From contig NZ_CP060010.1 in the NCBI RefSeq assembly GCF_017798205.1, positions 1,116,001 to 1,180,000 on the forward strand: a stretch of DNA of 64,000 nucleotides, given 5' to 3'. This DNA comes from Cognatishimia activa (GTDB taxonomy: Bacteria; Pseudomonadota; Alphaproteobacteria; Rhodobacterales; Rhodobacteraceae). Shown here in pieces: positions 7,249 to 16,563 of the stretch; within the stretch, counting starts at the first letter, position 1, and the number at the start of each line of letters is the position of its first letter. The notes beneath the pieces were generated by a model that was not told where the DNA came from, did not search any database, and saw only the letters and a list, made by a program, of their open reading frames with translations. The translations under genes were made by a program, and so were the position numbers.

Positions 7249-8682
7249 GTGGCCAAGCAACCGATGCTGAAATTTGTGACTGTTGAACGGGATATGCCCG
7301 AAAAACGGTCAGCCGATGTGCGCAACGAGGATTTCCTTGAAATCTATGCGCCGTTCATCAAGGCCAAGGCCGAAGAACAAGCCAGCCGTTGCAGTCAGTG
7401 TGGCGTGCCCTATTGCCAAAGCCACTGCCCGCTGCACAACAACATCCCTGATTGGTTGAACATGACAGCCACCGGCCGTTTGGAAGAAGCCTATGAGCTG
7501 AGTCAGGCTACCAATACTTTCCCCGAGATCTGCGGCCGCATCTGCCCGCAGGACCGTCTCTGCGAAGGTGGATGTGTCATTGAGAATTCCGGCCATGGCA
7601 CAGTTACCATCGGCGCGGTCGAAAAATACATCACCGACACTGCGTGGGAAAAAGGCTGGGTCAAGCCGATCACACCTTTGGCCGAGCGCGCTGAGTCCGT
7701 CGGCATCATCGGCGCAGGCCCCGGTGGTCTGGCTGCAGCCGACATGCTGCGTCGCGCGGGCGTTCAGGTCACTGTCTATGACCGCTATGACCGCGCAGGC
7801 GGCCTTCTGACCTACGGCATCCCTGGCTTTAAGCTGGAAAAAGACGTCGTGATGAAGCGCAACGATCAGCTGACCGAGTCTGGCGTGACCCTCAAGCTGA
7901 ACTGCAACGTCGGCGAGGACATCTCTTTTGACGACATCCGCGGCGCGCATGACGCTGTGATCATCGCAACCGGCGTTTACAAATCCCGCGATCTGGGTGG
8001 GCCGGGTGCTGGTGCGAAAGGCATCGTAAAGGCTCTGGACTATCTGACCGCGTCGAACCGTCTGAACTTCGGCGACACCGTGCCGGAATTCGAGAGCGGC
8101 GAGCTGAATGCCGCAGGCAAGAAAGTCGTCGTGATCGGTGGCGGCGACACCGCGATGGACTGTGTCCGCACCGCGATCCGTCAGGGTGCCGAAAGCGTGA
8201 AATGTCTCTATCGCCGTGACCGCGCGAATATGCCTGGCTCGCAGCGCGAAACGAATAATGCCGAAGAAGAGGGCGTGATCTTTGAATGGCTCTCTGCCCC
8301 CAAAGGCTTCACCGGTGATGCGGTTGACGGCGTGATGGTGCAAAAGATGCGTCTGGGCGCGCCCGATGCGTCTGGCCGTCAATCCCCCGAGGTGATCGAA
8401 GGCGCGGATTATGTCGAAGAAGCGGATCTGGTGATCAAGGCGCTCGGCTTTGAACCCGAAGACCTGCCAAGCCTTTGGAACCAGCCTGACCTGCCTGTGA
8501 CCCGCTGGGGCACCGTGAAAGCAGAGTTCACCACCGGCGCGACCGATCTGGACGGCGTCTACGCAGTGGGCGACATCGTGCGCGGCGCATCCCTCGTGGT
8601 CTGGGCGATCCGCGACGGCCGCGACTGCGCCGAAGCGATCCTCAAGAAATTCGACGCCACCAAAGCCGTCGCTGCGGAATAA
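7249..8682 (+). CDS. gltD: Glutamate synthase [NADPH] small subunit
   Basis: A 477-residue beta subunit that takes electrons from NADPH through FAD and passes them via iron-sulfur clusters to the large subunit. The N-terminal cluster region carries Cys48, Cys51, Cys56 and Cys60, then Cys95, Cys99, Cys105 and Cys109. The FAD-binding motif is GIIGAGPGGLAAAD near 153-166. The NADPH-binding motif VVVIGGGDTAMD lies near residue 290. The start is GTG at 7249, with TAGGAGG 8 nt upstream. It is followed after 84 nt by gltB, the two forming the GS-GOGAT ammonia assimilation enzyme. The order small-then-large is the reverse of the E. coli operon. Confidence 0.97.
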   Translation: MAKQPMLKFVTVERDMPEKRSADVRNEDFLEIYAPFIKAKAEEQASRCSQCGVPYCQSHCPLHNNIPDWLNMTATGRLEEAYELSQATNTFPEICGRICPQDRLCEGGCVIENSGHGTVTIGAVEKYITDTAWEKGWVKPITPLAERAESVGIIGAGPGGLAAADMLRRAGVQVTVYDRYDRAGGLLTYGIPGFKLEKDVVMKRNDQLTESGVTLKLNCNVGEDISFDDIRGAHDAVIIATGVYKSRDLGGPGAGAKGIVKALDYLTASNRLNFGDTVPEFESGELNAAGKKVVVIGGGDTAMDCVRTAIRQGAESVKCLYRRDRANMPGSQRETNNAEEEGVIFEWLSAPKGFTGDAVDGVMVQKMRLGAPDASGRQSPEVIEGADYVEEADLVIKALGFEPEDLPSLWNQPDLPVTRWGTVKAEFTTGATDLDGVYAVGDIVRGASLVVWAIRDGRDCAEAILKKFDATKAVAAE

Positions 8683-8766
8683 CCGCTTACCTGAATTCGC
8701 TGGCCAGATGCTACGCGCTCTGGCCGGTCTCAAGATTGACCTACCGCACAAAGGAAGGCCTACGAT

Positions 8767-11700
8767 ATGACGAAATATGATGAAAACTGGGTCCGCGACG
8801 AAGAAGCCAAGCGGGCATATATGGCCGAGAACGGTCTTTATTCTGAATCCGAGGAACATTCCTCTTGCGGCGTGGGCCTTGTGGTCGCTGTCGACGGCAA
8901 ACGCAGCCGCAAAGTCGTGGACGCAGGCATCGACGCGCTGAAAGCGATCTGGCACCGTGGTGCCGTGGACGCGGACGGCAAAACCGGCGACGGCGCGGGT
9001 ATTCACGTGCAACTGCCTGGCGAATTCTTCTACGACCAGATCAAACGCACTGGTCATGAGCCAAACAAGGACGAGCTCTTCGCAGTAGGTCAAGTCTTCC
9101 TGCCACGCACCGATTTTGGCGCTCAGGAAACTTGCCGGACCATCGTGGAATCCGAAATCCTGCGCATGGGGTATTTCATCTACGGCTGGCGTCATGTGCC
9201 CGTCGATGTGACCTGCCTTGGCGAAAAGGCCAACGCGACGCGTCCAGAAATCGAACAGATTCTGATCTCCAACTCCAAAGGCGTTGATGAGGAAACCTTT
9301 GAGCGCGAGCTCTATGTGATTCGTCGCCGTATCGAAAAAGCTGCCGCTGCCTCTGGCATCGGAGAGCTTTATATCGCGTCTCTCTCCTGCCGCTCTATCA
9401 TCTACAAAGGCATGATGCTGGCCGAGCAGGTTGCGGTGTTCTACCCCGACCTGATGGACGAGCGCTTTGAGTCCGCTTTCGCGATCTACCACCAGCGCTA
9501 TTCCACCAATACCTTCCCGCAGTGGTGGCTGGCCCAGCCGTTCCGCATGCTCGCACATAACGGCGAGATCAACACGCTGAAGGGCAACCTCAACTGGCTG
9601 AAAAGCCACGAAATCCGTATGGCATCCGATTATTTCGGAGATCTGGCCGAAGACATCAAGCCCATTGTTCCGGGCGGCGCATCAGACTCGGCCGCGCTGG
9701 ATGGTGTGTTCGAAGTCCTCGTCCGTGCGGGCCGTTCGGCCCCAATGGCGAAAACCATGCTGGTTCCGGAAAGCTGGTCCAAACAGGCGGTCGAGCTGCC
9801 GCAAAGCTGGGTGGACATGTATTCCTTCTGCAACTCTGTAATGGAGCCGTGGGATGGCCCAGCTGCTCTGGCGATGACCGACGGCCAATGGGTATGCGCG
9901 GGTCTGGACCGCAACGGTCTGCGTCCGATGCGCTATGTCGTCACCGGCGATGGCCTGCTGATTTCCGGCTCTGAGGCCGGTATGGTGCCGATTGATGAGG
10001 CGTCTGTCGTCGAAAAAGGCGCGCTTGGTCCGGGCCAGATGATCGCGGTCGATATGGCCGAGGGCAAACTTTACCACGACACCGAAATCAAGAACACGCT
10101 GGCCGAAGCCCGCCCCTATGGCGATTGGGTTGGCAAGATCCGTGATCTGGACAGCGAACTGCTGGCTGTCACCGAAAAGCCGAACTTCACCGGCAATGAT
10201 CTGCGTCGTCGTCAGGTGGCTGCGGGCTATTCCATCGAAGAGCTGGAACAGATCCTCGCGCCAATGGCCGAGGACGGCAAAGAGACTCTCGCGTCCATGG
10301 GTGATGACACCCCATCGGCGGTTCTGTCCAAACAGTACCGCCCGCTGAGCCATTTCTTCCGTCAAAACTTCAGCCAGGTGACGAACCCTCCGATCGATAG
10401 TTTGCGCGAATTCCGCGTGATGTCGCTTAAGACGCGCTTCGGCAACCTTAAGAACGTTCTTGACGAAGACGGCAGCCAGACCGAGATCATCCTTCTGGAC
10501 AGCCCATTTGTTGGCAACGCGCAGTTCGACACGCTGATCTCGTCTTTTGACGATACCGTTGTGACCATCGACTGTACCTTCCCAGCCGGCGGCGAAGCGG
10601 GCGCATTGCGCGCGGCGCTGAACCGCGTGCGCGACGAGGCCGAAGACGCTGTCCGTTCTGGAGCGGGTCACATCGTTCTGACCGATAAAGCCCAAAGCGC
10701 GGATTCTGTGGCCATGCCGATGATCCTTGCGACATCTGCGGTGCACAGCCACCTGACACGCAAGGGCCTGCGGACCTTCTGTTCCCTGAATGTGCAGTCT
10801 GCCGAATGTATCGACCCGCATTACTTCGCAGTTCTCGTGGGCTCTGGCGCGACCGTCGTCAACGCCTATCTGGCCGAGGATTCCCTTGCCGACCGCATCG
10901 AGCGTGGCCTTCTGGACATCGACCTGACCACCGCCGTCGCGCGCTATCGTGAGGCGATTGACCAGGGGCTTCTGAAAATCATGGCGAAGATGGGGATCTC
11001 TGTGATCTCGTCCTACCGTGGTGGCCTCAACTTCGAAGCCGTAGGCCTGTCCCGCGCGATGGTCGCGGAATTCTTCCCCGGAATGACCAGCCGTATTTCC
11101 GGCATCGGCGTTGCGGGCATTCAAAAGAAAGCCGAAGAAGTCCACGCCAAGGGCTTTGGTGGCGCGGACACGATCCTGCCCATCGGTGGTTTCTACAAAG
11201 CGCGGAAATCCGGCGAGAGCCACGCTTGGGGTGCGCAGACCATGCATATGATGCAAGCGGCCTGTGACCGCGCGTCTTATGACCTGTGGAAGCAATACTC
11301 CAAAAAGATGCAGGCGAACCCGCCGATCCATCTGCGCGACCTCTTGGCGATCAAGCCTCTGGGCGAAGCAGTGCCTTTGGAAGAAGTGGAGAGCATCACC
11401 TCGATCCGTAAGCGTTTCGTAACGCCGGGCATGTCGCTTGGTGCGCTTTCTCCCGAAAGCCACAAGGCGCTGAACGTCGCGATGAACCGCATTGGCGCGA
11501 AATCTGACTCGGGCGAAGGTGGTGAAGATCCAGCGCACTTCCACCCAGAGCCAAACGGCGACAACCCATCGGCAAAGATCAAGCAAGTGGCCTCCGGTCG
11601 TTTCGGCGTCACTGCCGAATATCTGAACCAATGCGAAGAGCTTGAGATCAAAGTGGCCCAGGGTGCGAAACCGGGCGAAGGCGGCCAGCTGCCGGGCATG

Positions 11701-13305
11701 AAAGTGACCGACCTGATTGCGCGTCTGCGCCACTCGACCAAAGGCGTGACGCTGATCTCCCCGCCTCCGCACCACGACATCTATTCGATCGAAGACCTTG
11801 CGCAGCTGATCTATGACCTCAAGCAGATCAACCCACGTTGTAAGGTCACTGTGAAATTGGTGGCGTCCTCGGGCGTTGGCACGATTGCAGCGGGTGTGGC
11901 CAAGGCGAAGGCTGATGTGATCCTGATTTCGGGTCACAACGGTGGTACTGGCGCCTCCCCTGCGACCTCGATCAAATACGCGGGTCTGCCATGGGAGATG
12001 GGTCTGACCGAGGCGCACCAAGTCCTCGCGATGAACAACTTGCGTGAACGCGTGACCCTTCGGACCGATGGTGGCCTGCGCACCGGGCGTGACATCGTCA
12101 TGGCCGCGATGCTGGGTGCTGAGGAATACGGCATCGGCACCGCGGCTCTGATCGCGATGGGCTGTATTATGGTCCGCCAGTGTCAGTCTAACACCTGCCC
12201 TGTCGGCATCTGTACCCAGGACGAAGCCCTGCGCGGCAAGTTCACCGGGACTGCGGATAAGGTCGTGAACCTGATCACCTTCTACGCACAAGAAGTCCGC
12301 GAAATCCTCGCAGAAATCGGCGCGCGGTCTTTGGATGACGTGATCGGTCGCGCGGATCTGTTGGCGCAGGTCTCTCGTGGCTCCGCACACTTGGATGATC
12401 TGGACCTTAACCCGCTCTTGATCACCGTCGATGGCGCGGCAGAGATCGTCTACAACCGCGACAAAGAGCGCAATGCCGTGCCAGACACTCTGGACGCAGA
12501 AATCGTCCGTGATGCGGCACGATTCCTGCAGGATGGCGAGAAAATGCAACTGTCCTACGCGGTGCAGAACACGCACCGGACTGTGGGCACGCGCACCTCG
12601 AGCCACATCGTTAAGAACTTTGGCATGCGCAATTCTCTGCAAGAGGATCACCTGACGGTGAAACTCGCGGGTTCGGCGGGTCAGTCACTTGGGGCCTTCG
12701 CAGCTCCGGGCCTCAAGATCGAAGTGTCGGGTGACGCAAACGACTATGTGGGCAAAGGCCTGTCCGGCGGCACCGTTGTAGTGCGGCCTCCGATGAACAC
12801 TCCCCTTGTTGCCAGTGACAATACGATCATCGGCAACACGGTGCTCTACGGCGCGACCGACGGCCACCTCTTCGCAGCCGGTCGTGCCGGAGAGCGATTT
12901 GCGGTCCGGAACTCGGGCGCAAAAGTGGTGATTGAGGGCTGTGGCAGCAACGGCTGTGAGTACATGACCGGCGGCGTCGCCGTGATCCTTGGCAGCATCG
13001 GCGCGAACTTTGGCGCGGGTATGACGGGCGGCATGGCGTATCTTTACGACCCAGACGGCACAGCCGAAGCCGTGATGAACATGGAAACTCTGGTCACCTG
13101 TCCCGTCACAGTCGCGCATTGGGAAGACCAGCTGAAAACTCTGGTGGAACGGCATGCCAAAGAGACCGGCAGCCGCAAGGCGCAGGACATCCTGCAGCAT
13201 TGGGATCTGGAGAAAGGCAACTTCCTTCAGGTCTGCCCGAAAGAGATGCTCGACAAGATCGCGCATCCGATTGCGGTCGAAGACGCGGCGATCCCCGCGG
13301 AGTAA
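8767..13305 (+). CDS. gltB: Glutamate synthase [NADPH] large subunit
   Basis: A 1512-residue alpha subunit that converts glutamine plus 2-oxoglutarate into two glutamates. It begins with a short propeptide, so Cys34 (SSCGVGLV) should become the N-terminal nucleophile of the class II glutamine amidotransferase domain after cleavage. A central domain and the FMN-binding synthase domain follow. The cluster-binding Cys set (CIMVRQCQSNTCPVGIC) is near residue 1135, and a C-terminal GXGXG-type beta-helix ends the protein (GGTVVVRPP, GSNGCEYMTGGVAVILG). AAGGAAGG lies shortly before the ATG. A GGCCAGA/TCTGGCC hairpin lies in the 84-nt gap after gltD. Length is standard. Confidence 0.98.
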   Translation: MTKYDENWVRDEEAKRAYMAENGLYSESEEHSSCGVGLVVAVDGKRSRKVVDAGIDALKAIWHRGAVDADGKTGDGAGIHVQLPGEFFYDQIKRTGHEPNKDELFAVGQVFLPRTDFGAQETCRTIVESEILRMGYFIYGWRHVPVDVTCLGEKANATRPEIEQILISNSKGVDEETFERELYVIRRRIEKAAAASGIGELYIASLSCRSIIYKGMMLAEQVAVFYPDLMDERFESAFAIYHQRYSTNTFPQWWLAQPFRMLAHNGEINTLKGNLNWLKSHEIRMASDYFGDLAEDIKPIVPGGASDSAALDGVFEVLVRAGRSAPMAKTMLVPESWSKQAVELPQSWVDMYSFCNSVMEPWDGPAALAMTDGQWVCAGLDRNGLRPMRYVVTGDGLLISGSEAGMVPIDEASVVEKGALGPGQMIAVDMAEGKLYHDTEIKNTLAEARPYGDWVGKIRDLDSELLAVTEKPNFTGNDLRRRQVAAGYSIEELEQILAPMAEDGKETLASMGDDTPSAVLSKQYRPLSHFFRQNFSQVTNPPIDSLREFRVMSLKTRFGNLKNVLDEDGSQTEIILLDSPFVGNAQFDTLISSFDDTVVTIDCTFPAGGEAGALRAALNRVRDEAEDAVRSGAGHIVLTDKAQSADSVAMPMILATSAVHSHLTRKGLRTFCSLNVQSAECIDPHYFAVLVGSGATVVNAYLAEDSLADRIERGLLDIDLTTAVARYREAIDQGLLKIMAKMGISVISSYRGGLNFEAVGLSRAMVAEFFPGMTSRISGIGVAGIQKKAEEVHAKGFGGADTILPIGGFYKARKSGESHAWGAQTMHMMQAACDRASYDLWKQYSKKMQANPPIHLRDLLAIKPLGEAVPLEEVESITSIRKRFVTPGMSLGALSPESHKALNVAMNRIGAKSDSGEGGEDPAHFHPEPNGDNPSAKIKQVASGRFGVTAEYLNQCEELEIKVAQGAKPGEGGQLPGMKVTDLIARLRHSTKGVTLISPPPHHDIYSIEDLAQLIYDLKQINPRCKVTVKLVASSGVGTIAAGVAKAKADVILISGHNGGTGASPATSIKYAGLPWEMGLTEAHQVLAMNNLRERVTLRTDGGLRTGRDIVMAAMLGAEEYGIGTAALIAMGCIMVRQCQSNTCPVGICTQDEALRGKFTGTADKVVNLITFYAQEVREILAEIGARSLDDVIGRADLLAQVSRGSAHLDDLDLNPLLITVDGAAEIVYNRDKERNAVPDTLDAEIVRDAARFLQDGEKMQLSYAVQNTHRTVGTRTSSHIVKNFGMRNSLQEDHLTVKLAGSAGQSLGAFAAPGLKIEVSGDANDYVGKGLSGGTVVVRPPMNTPLVASDNTIIGNTVLYGATDGHLFAAGRAGERFAVRNSGAKVVIEGCGSNGCEYMTGGVAVILGSIGANFGAGMTGGMAYLYDPDGTAEAVMNMETLVTCPVTVAHWEDQLKTLVERHAKETGSRKAQDILQHWDLEKGNFLQVCPKEMLDKIAHPIAVEDAAIPAE

Positions 13306-13330
13306 TTCCACCATATCGCGAAATCAGCCA

Positions 13331-13358
13331 AAGGGCGCTCAACCAGAGCGCCCTTTTT
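13331..13358 (+). terminator. Rho-independent terminator of gltDB
   Basis: AAGGGCGCTC (13331-13340) and GAGCGCCCTT (13346-13355) form a perfect 10-bp stem with a 5-nt loop. A T-run continues to 13358, 26 nt after the gltB stop. Confidence 0.9.
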
Positions 13359-13449
13359 GCGATGCAGCCCCGCAACATAAACCTTTAAGCGGAGAGCTGT
13401 GGACGTTGGTTTATATTCAATGCCTTCGAGACATCGCAAATTTTCGGGC

Positions 13450-13824
13450 ATGAAAAATACAATAATCCGAGCCAGTCTATTGGGGCTCGTTTTGGCGGTC
13501 TCATCGAGCAGTGGACACGCCGGGGAATGCGGATACGAAAAATGCTGGGGCGCAGTTGCCTTCGGGCACAAAGGACGCATCAGCTATAGCTTCGGCAAAT
13601 GGTCAGAACGGGCAGCCCACAGGAAGCAACAAAATCCCTGCCGATGGATGTGCTCAGAAGTGCATACTTTCTACAATAAATGCGCAGCAGTTGCGCGAGG
13701 AGCGGACCAGAAATGGGCGATCTCGACTGCGCGGACCCGAGATCTGGCTAAGGACAAAGCCACAAAGGCCTGCAGCGCGACGTCCTACGAATGCCGCGTG
13801 ATTGTTTGGGCCTGCTCACGCTGA
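13450..13824 (+). CDS. Secreted DUF4189-type small protein
   Basis: A 124-residue protein with a clear Sec signal peptide (MKNTIIRASLLGLVLAVSSS, cleavage after about GHAG). The mature part is short, basic and Cys-rich, with the WGAVAFG opening and repeated Cys spacing (CRWMC, CSATSYECRVIVWAC) of the DUF4189 family, whose function is unknown. The open frame starts at 13399, but the signal peptide begins at the ATG at 13450. The ribosome site is weak. It is expected in the periplasm or outside the cell with disulfides. It lies between gltB and mtgA with no evident functional link. Confidence 0.7.
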   Translation: MKNTIIRASLLGLVLAVSSSSGHAGECGYEKCWGAVAFGHKGRISYSFGKWSERAAHRKQQNPCRWMCSEVHTFYNKCAAVARGADQKWAISTARTRDLAKDKATKACSATSYECRVIVWACSR

Positions 13825-13900
13825 TTTCTTGCGAAAACCAGCAGTGACGCGTATCTCGTGAAGAGATAGAGTGGTGATGCAGTCAATCGGGTCCAGATAA

Positions 13901-14626
13901 ATGGCCAAAAGGGCAAGACCTAGAAAAAAGACAACAAAGAAGGTCGGGTGGTTCAAACGACAACGCCAGCGGATTCGGTTGGTGGTTGTGCGCGGATTGC
14001 TCGGAGTCAGTGCTGTGTTTTTATTAGCGATTGCTTTTTACGGGTTGGTCGATCCTCCGACCACATGGACCATTTATTCAGAACGCGAACGCCTCGGAGA
14101 GGTCGATTTCCAGTGGGTCGACGCTGATGACGTTGCACCCGTTGTGTTCCGCTCTGTTGTGGCGGCAGAGGACGCCAATTTCTGCGACCACTGGGGCTTT
14201 GACATGAGCGCGATCCGAGACGCCATCGCGGATGGCGCAGACCGAGGTGCTTCGACCCTGACCCAACAGACTGTGAAAAACGTCTACCTCTGGCAGGGCC
14301 GCAGTTGGGTGCGCAAGGCGCTCGAGGCGGTGACCACGCCTTTTGTCGAGCTGATCTGGACCAAACGGCGAATCCTAGAGGTCTATGTGAATGTTGCCGA
14401 GTTTGACGAAGGCGTCTTTGGCGTGGACGCGGCCGCTCAACATTATTTCGGGGTTTTACCCTCGCAACTTAGCGCAGCGCAGGCCGCGCGGCTGGCAGCG
14501 ATCCTGCCCAACCCGAAACAACGTTCGGCCAGCCGCCCCAGCAACGCCGTGGTCAGACGCACGGCACAGATTATCGATGGGGCTGCCACCATCCAAAAAG
14601 ACGGGCGCGCTGCCTGTTTTGAGTAA
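13901..14626 (+). CDS. mtgA: Monofunctional biosynthetic peptidoglycan transglycosylase
   Basis: A 241-residue membrane-anchored glycosyltransferase (GT51) that polymerises lipid II into glycan strands. A basic N-terminus (RARPRKKTTKK) precedes a transmembrane helix at about 28-50. The catalytic Glu90 sits in AAEDANFCDHWGFD. Further family motifs are GASTLTQQTVKN, RKALE and KRRILEVYVNVAEF. There is no transpeptidase domain, as expected for MtgA. It appears to be a single gene, followed by a GST gene 74 nt downstream. Confidence 0.95.
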   Translation: MAKRARPRKKTTKKVGWFKRQRQRIRLVVVRGLLGVSAVFLLAIAFYGLVDPPTTWTIYSERERLGEVDFQWVDADDVAPVVFRSVVAAEDANFCDHWGFDMSAIRDAIADGADRGASTLTQQTVKNVYLWQGRSWVRKALEAVTTPFVELIWTKRRILEVYVNVAEFDEGVFGVDAAAQHYFGVLPSQLSAAQAARLAAILPNPKQRSASRPSNAVVRRTAQIIDGAATIQKDGRAACFE

Positions 14627-14699
14627 GGCAACACTCAGCGGTTGAAACCCGCTCTGGATTTCTGCAATTAGGAAGAGACTTCGTCTCACTTGGTGACAT

Positions 14700-15365
14700 A
14701 TGGCCCGTCTCTTTCACGCCCCTCTTTCTCCTTTCTGCCGCAAAGTGCGCCTGAGCCTTGCGGAAAAGAAAATCGAATGTGAGCTCGTGGAAGAACGCTA
14801 TTGGGAGAAGGATGCAGATTTCCTGCGCCGTAACCCGGCTGGCAAAGTGCCCGTGCTGCGGATGGGCGAGAGAACCATGTCCGAAAGCGCAGCAATCTGC
14901 GAGTATCTGGAAGAAGCCTATCCTGAACCCGCTCTGCTGCCCAAAGGGGCGGATAAACGCTATGAAGTCCGTCGTCTGGTCAGCTGGTTTGACGACAAAT
15001 TCCACGCCGAGGTGACCAGCAATCTTCTTTATGAGCGGGTCAATCGCAAACTGCATGGCACGGGCTATCCTATCAGTTCGAACGTCAAGGACGGCGCAAA
15101 GGCGATCAAATATCACCTCGACTATATGAATTGGCTGTTGGAACACCGTCGCTGGCTGGCTGGCGATATGATGACTCTCGCGGACTTCGCGGCAGCGGCG
15201 CATTTGTCGTCTCTGGACTATATCAGCGACGTGGACTGGAATCGCTCGCAAGCGGTCAAGGACTGGTATGCGACAATCAAGTCGCGTCCGGCGTTCCGAT
15301 CCATTCTGGCAGATCATGTTCCAGGCTTCCCGCCCCCGCCCCATTACGCGGATCTCGATTTCTGA
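14700..15365 (+). CDS. Glutathione S-transferase family protein
   Basis: A 221-residue cytosolic GST-fold protein. The thioredoxin-like N-terminal domain opens with LFHAPLSPFCRKVRLSLAEK, whose SPFC motif places a Ser or Cys at the glutathione site. It includes the conserved cis-Pro segment GKVPVL and the ESAAICEYLEE motif that binds the glutamyl part of glutathione. The helical C-terminal domain carries LAGDMMTLADFAAAAHLSSL, which is typical of the family. The substrate is unknown. The ribosome site is weak. A GC hairpin and a dispersed repeat follow the gene before queG. Confidence 0.88.
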   Translation: MARLFHAPLSPFCRKVRLSLAEKKIECELVEERYWEKDADFLRRNPAGKVPVLRMGERTMSESAAICEYLEEAYPEPALLPKGADKRYEVRRLVSWFDDKFHAEVTSNLLYERVNRKLHGTGYPISSNVKDGAKAIKYHLDYMNWLLEHRRWLAGDMMTLADFAAAAHLSSLDYISDVDWNRSQAVKDWYATIKSRPAFRSILADHVPGFPPPPHYADLDF

Positions 15366-15374
15366 TAGGTAACT

Positions 15375-15415
15375 GAGGGGCCGTCTGCCCCTCTGAGCGG
15401 TCGCGCGTTGCGCGC
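15375..15415. repeat. Two tandem GC hairpins preceding repeat copy 1
   Basis: GAGGGGC-CGTCT-GCCCCTC (15375-15393) is followed by GCGCG-TTG-CGCGC (15403-15415). Neither is followed by a T-run. The same layout of two hairpins, CACCCC, then the repeat motif occurs at 22487-22547. Confidence 0.55.
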
Positions 15416-15430
15416 CCACCCATTCACCCC

Positions 15431-15453
15431 GAGGATATTTCGGGCAAGAGAAA
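15431..15453 (+). repeat. Dispersed intergenic repeat, copy 1
   Basis: GAGGATATTT-CGG-GCAAGAGAAA, between the GST gene and queG. It matches the core pattern GRRTATTT-nnn-GCAAGAKRAA found seven times in this window, always between genes or at gene ends. This copy sits 9 nt before the queG start. Confidence 0.7.
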
Positions 15454-15462
15454 GCGTTCGGT

Positions 15463-16521
15463 TTGGATCTGAAAGCACGAGTATTGGCCGAAGCTGAGGC
15501 GGTGGGATTTGACCTATGCCGTATCACGCGGCCTGATGCTGTGCCTTGGGTGCCGGAAGGCCTGCGTGGATTTTTGGAGGCTGGGCATCACGGTCAGATG
15601 GGCTGGCTCGCGGATCGGGTGCATTGGCGCGAGAACCCTGCAGCTCTGTGGCCTGAGGCGCGCTCTGTGATTGTATTGGGCGAAAGCTATACGCCCGAGG
15701 TCGATCCGCTGGCGGTGCATGGGATGGCAGATCGTGCGGCGATTTCGGTTTATGCACAGAACAAGGACTATCATGATCTGGTCAAGAAGCGGCTGAAGCG
15801 ACTGGCGCGTTGGTTGATTGCCGAGGTGGGATGCGAGACCGAGGTAAAAGTCTTTGTCGATACAGCACCTGTGCCTGAGAAAGCTTTGGGACAGGCGTCA
15901 GGGCTTGGGTGGCAGGGCAAACACACGAATCTGGTGAGCCGCGATTTGGGCAGTTGGTTCTTTATCGGATCGGTCTTTACCACGGTTGAATTAGAGCCTG
16001 ATCCACCTGAAATCGATCATTGTGGATCCTGCCGCGCCTGTCTGGATGCCTGCCCGACGGATGCCTTTCCGGCGCCAAATCAGATCGACGCGCGACGGTG
16101 CATTTCTTATCTGACCATTGAACATCACGGGCCGGTGGATGAAGAGTTACGCCCCCTGTTGGGCAATCGCATTTACGGCTGCGACGATTGTCTGGCGGCC
16201 TGTCCGTGGAACAAATTCGCCATTGAAGCGCGTGAGATCCGATATCACGCGCGGGACGATCTGATCGCGCCCAAGCTGGCCGAATTGGCCGCGCTGGACG
16301 ACGCCGGATTCCGCGCGAAGTTTTCGGGCAGTCCGATCAAACGCATCGGGCGCAACCGTTTTGTGCGCAATGTGCTTTATGCGATGGGGAACTCGGGGAT
16401 CACCGACTATATCCCCCAGATCGAAGGACTCAGCCAAGACCCTGACGCCACGGTCGCAGATGCCGCGCAATGGGCCTTGGCGCGACTGCGGGATGTCGCG
16501 AATGGGGTTGATCGGGGGTAA
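15463..16521 (+). CDS. queG: Epoxyqueuosine reductase QueG
   Basis: A 352-residue cobalamin- and iron-sulfur-dependent enzyme that reduces epoxyqueuosine to queuosine in the wobble position of tRNAs for Tyr, His, Asn and Asp. Two [4Fe-4S] sets are visible: Cys187, Cys190, Cys193 and Cys197 ([13 protein letters not shown]), and Cys240, Cys243 and Cys247 ([13 protein letters not shown]), with Cys213 likely shared. The catalytic Asp is Asp133 in FVDTAPV. The C-terminal part (from about 270) has the HEAT-like helices seen in the family. It uses a TTG start at 15463, with a purine-rich AAGAGAAAG within the repeat as the only candidate ribosome site. Confidence 0.95.
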   Translation: MDLKARVLAEAEAVGFDLCRITRPDAVPWVPEGLRGFLEAGHHGQMGWLADRVHWRENPAALWPEARSVIVLGESYTPEVDPLAVHGMADRAAISVYAQNKDYHDLVKKRLKRLARWLIAEVGCETEVKVFVDTAPVPEKALGQASGLGWQGKHTNLVSRDLGSWFFIGSVFTTVELEPDPPEIDHCGSCRACLDACPTDAFPAPNQIDARRCISYLTIEHHGPVDEELRPLLGNRIYGCDDCLAACPWNKFAIEAREIRYHARDDLIAPKLAELAALDDAGFRAKFSGSPIKRIGRNRFVRNVLYAMGNSGITDYIPQIEGLSQDPDATVADAAQWALARLRDVANGVDRG

Positions 16522-16563
16522 TCCACAGGGTAGCCCTCGGCGACCACGAGGGGAGAGAACCAC

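Noticed and set aside
7309-9609. A 766-codon minus-strand open frame across gltD and gltB
   Set aside because: It is antisense to two confidently identified enzymes, has low-complexity His/Arg/Ala composition typical of a shadow in high-GC DNA, and has no domain or ribosome site.
9682-12651. A 989-codon minus-strand open frame inside gltB
   Set aside because: It is a shadow of the GltB codons for the same reasons. Its length reflects the GC-rich third positions of a very long gene.
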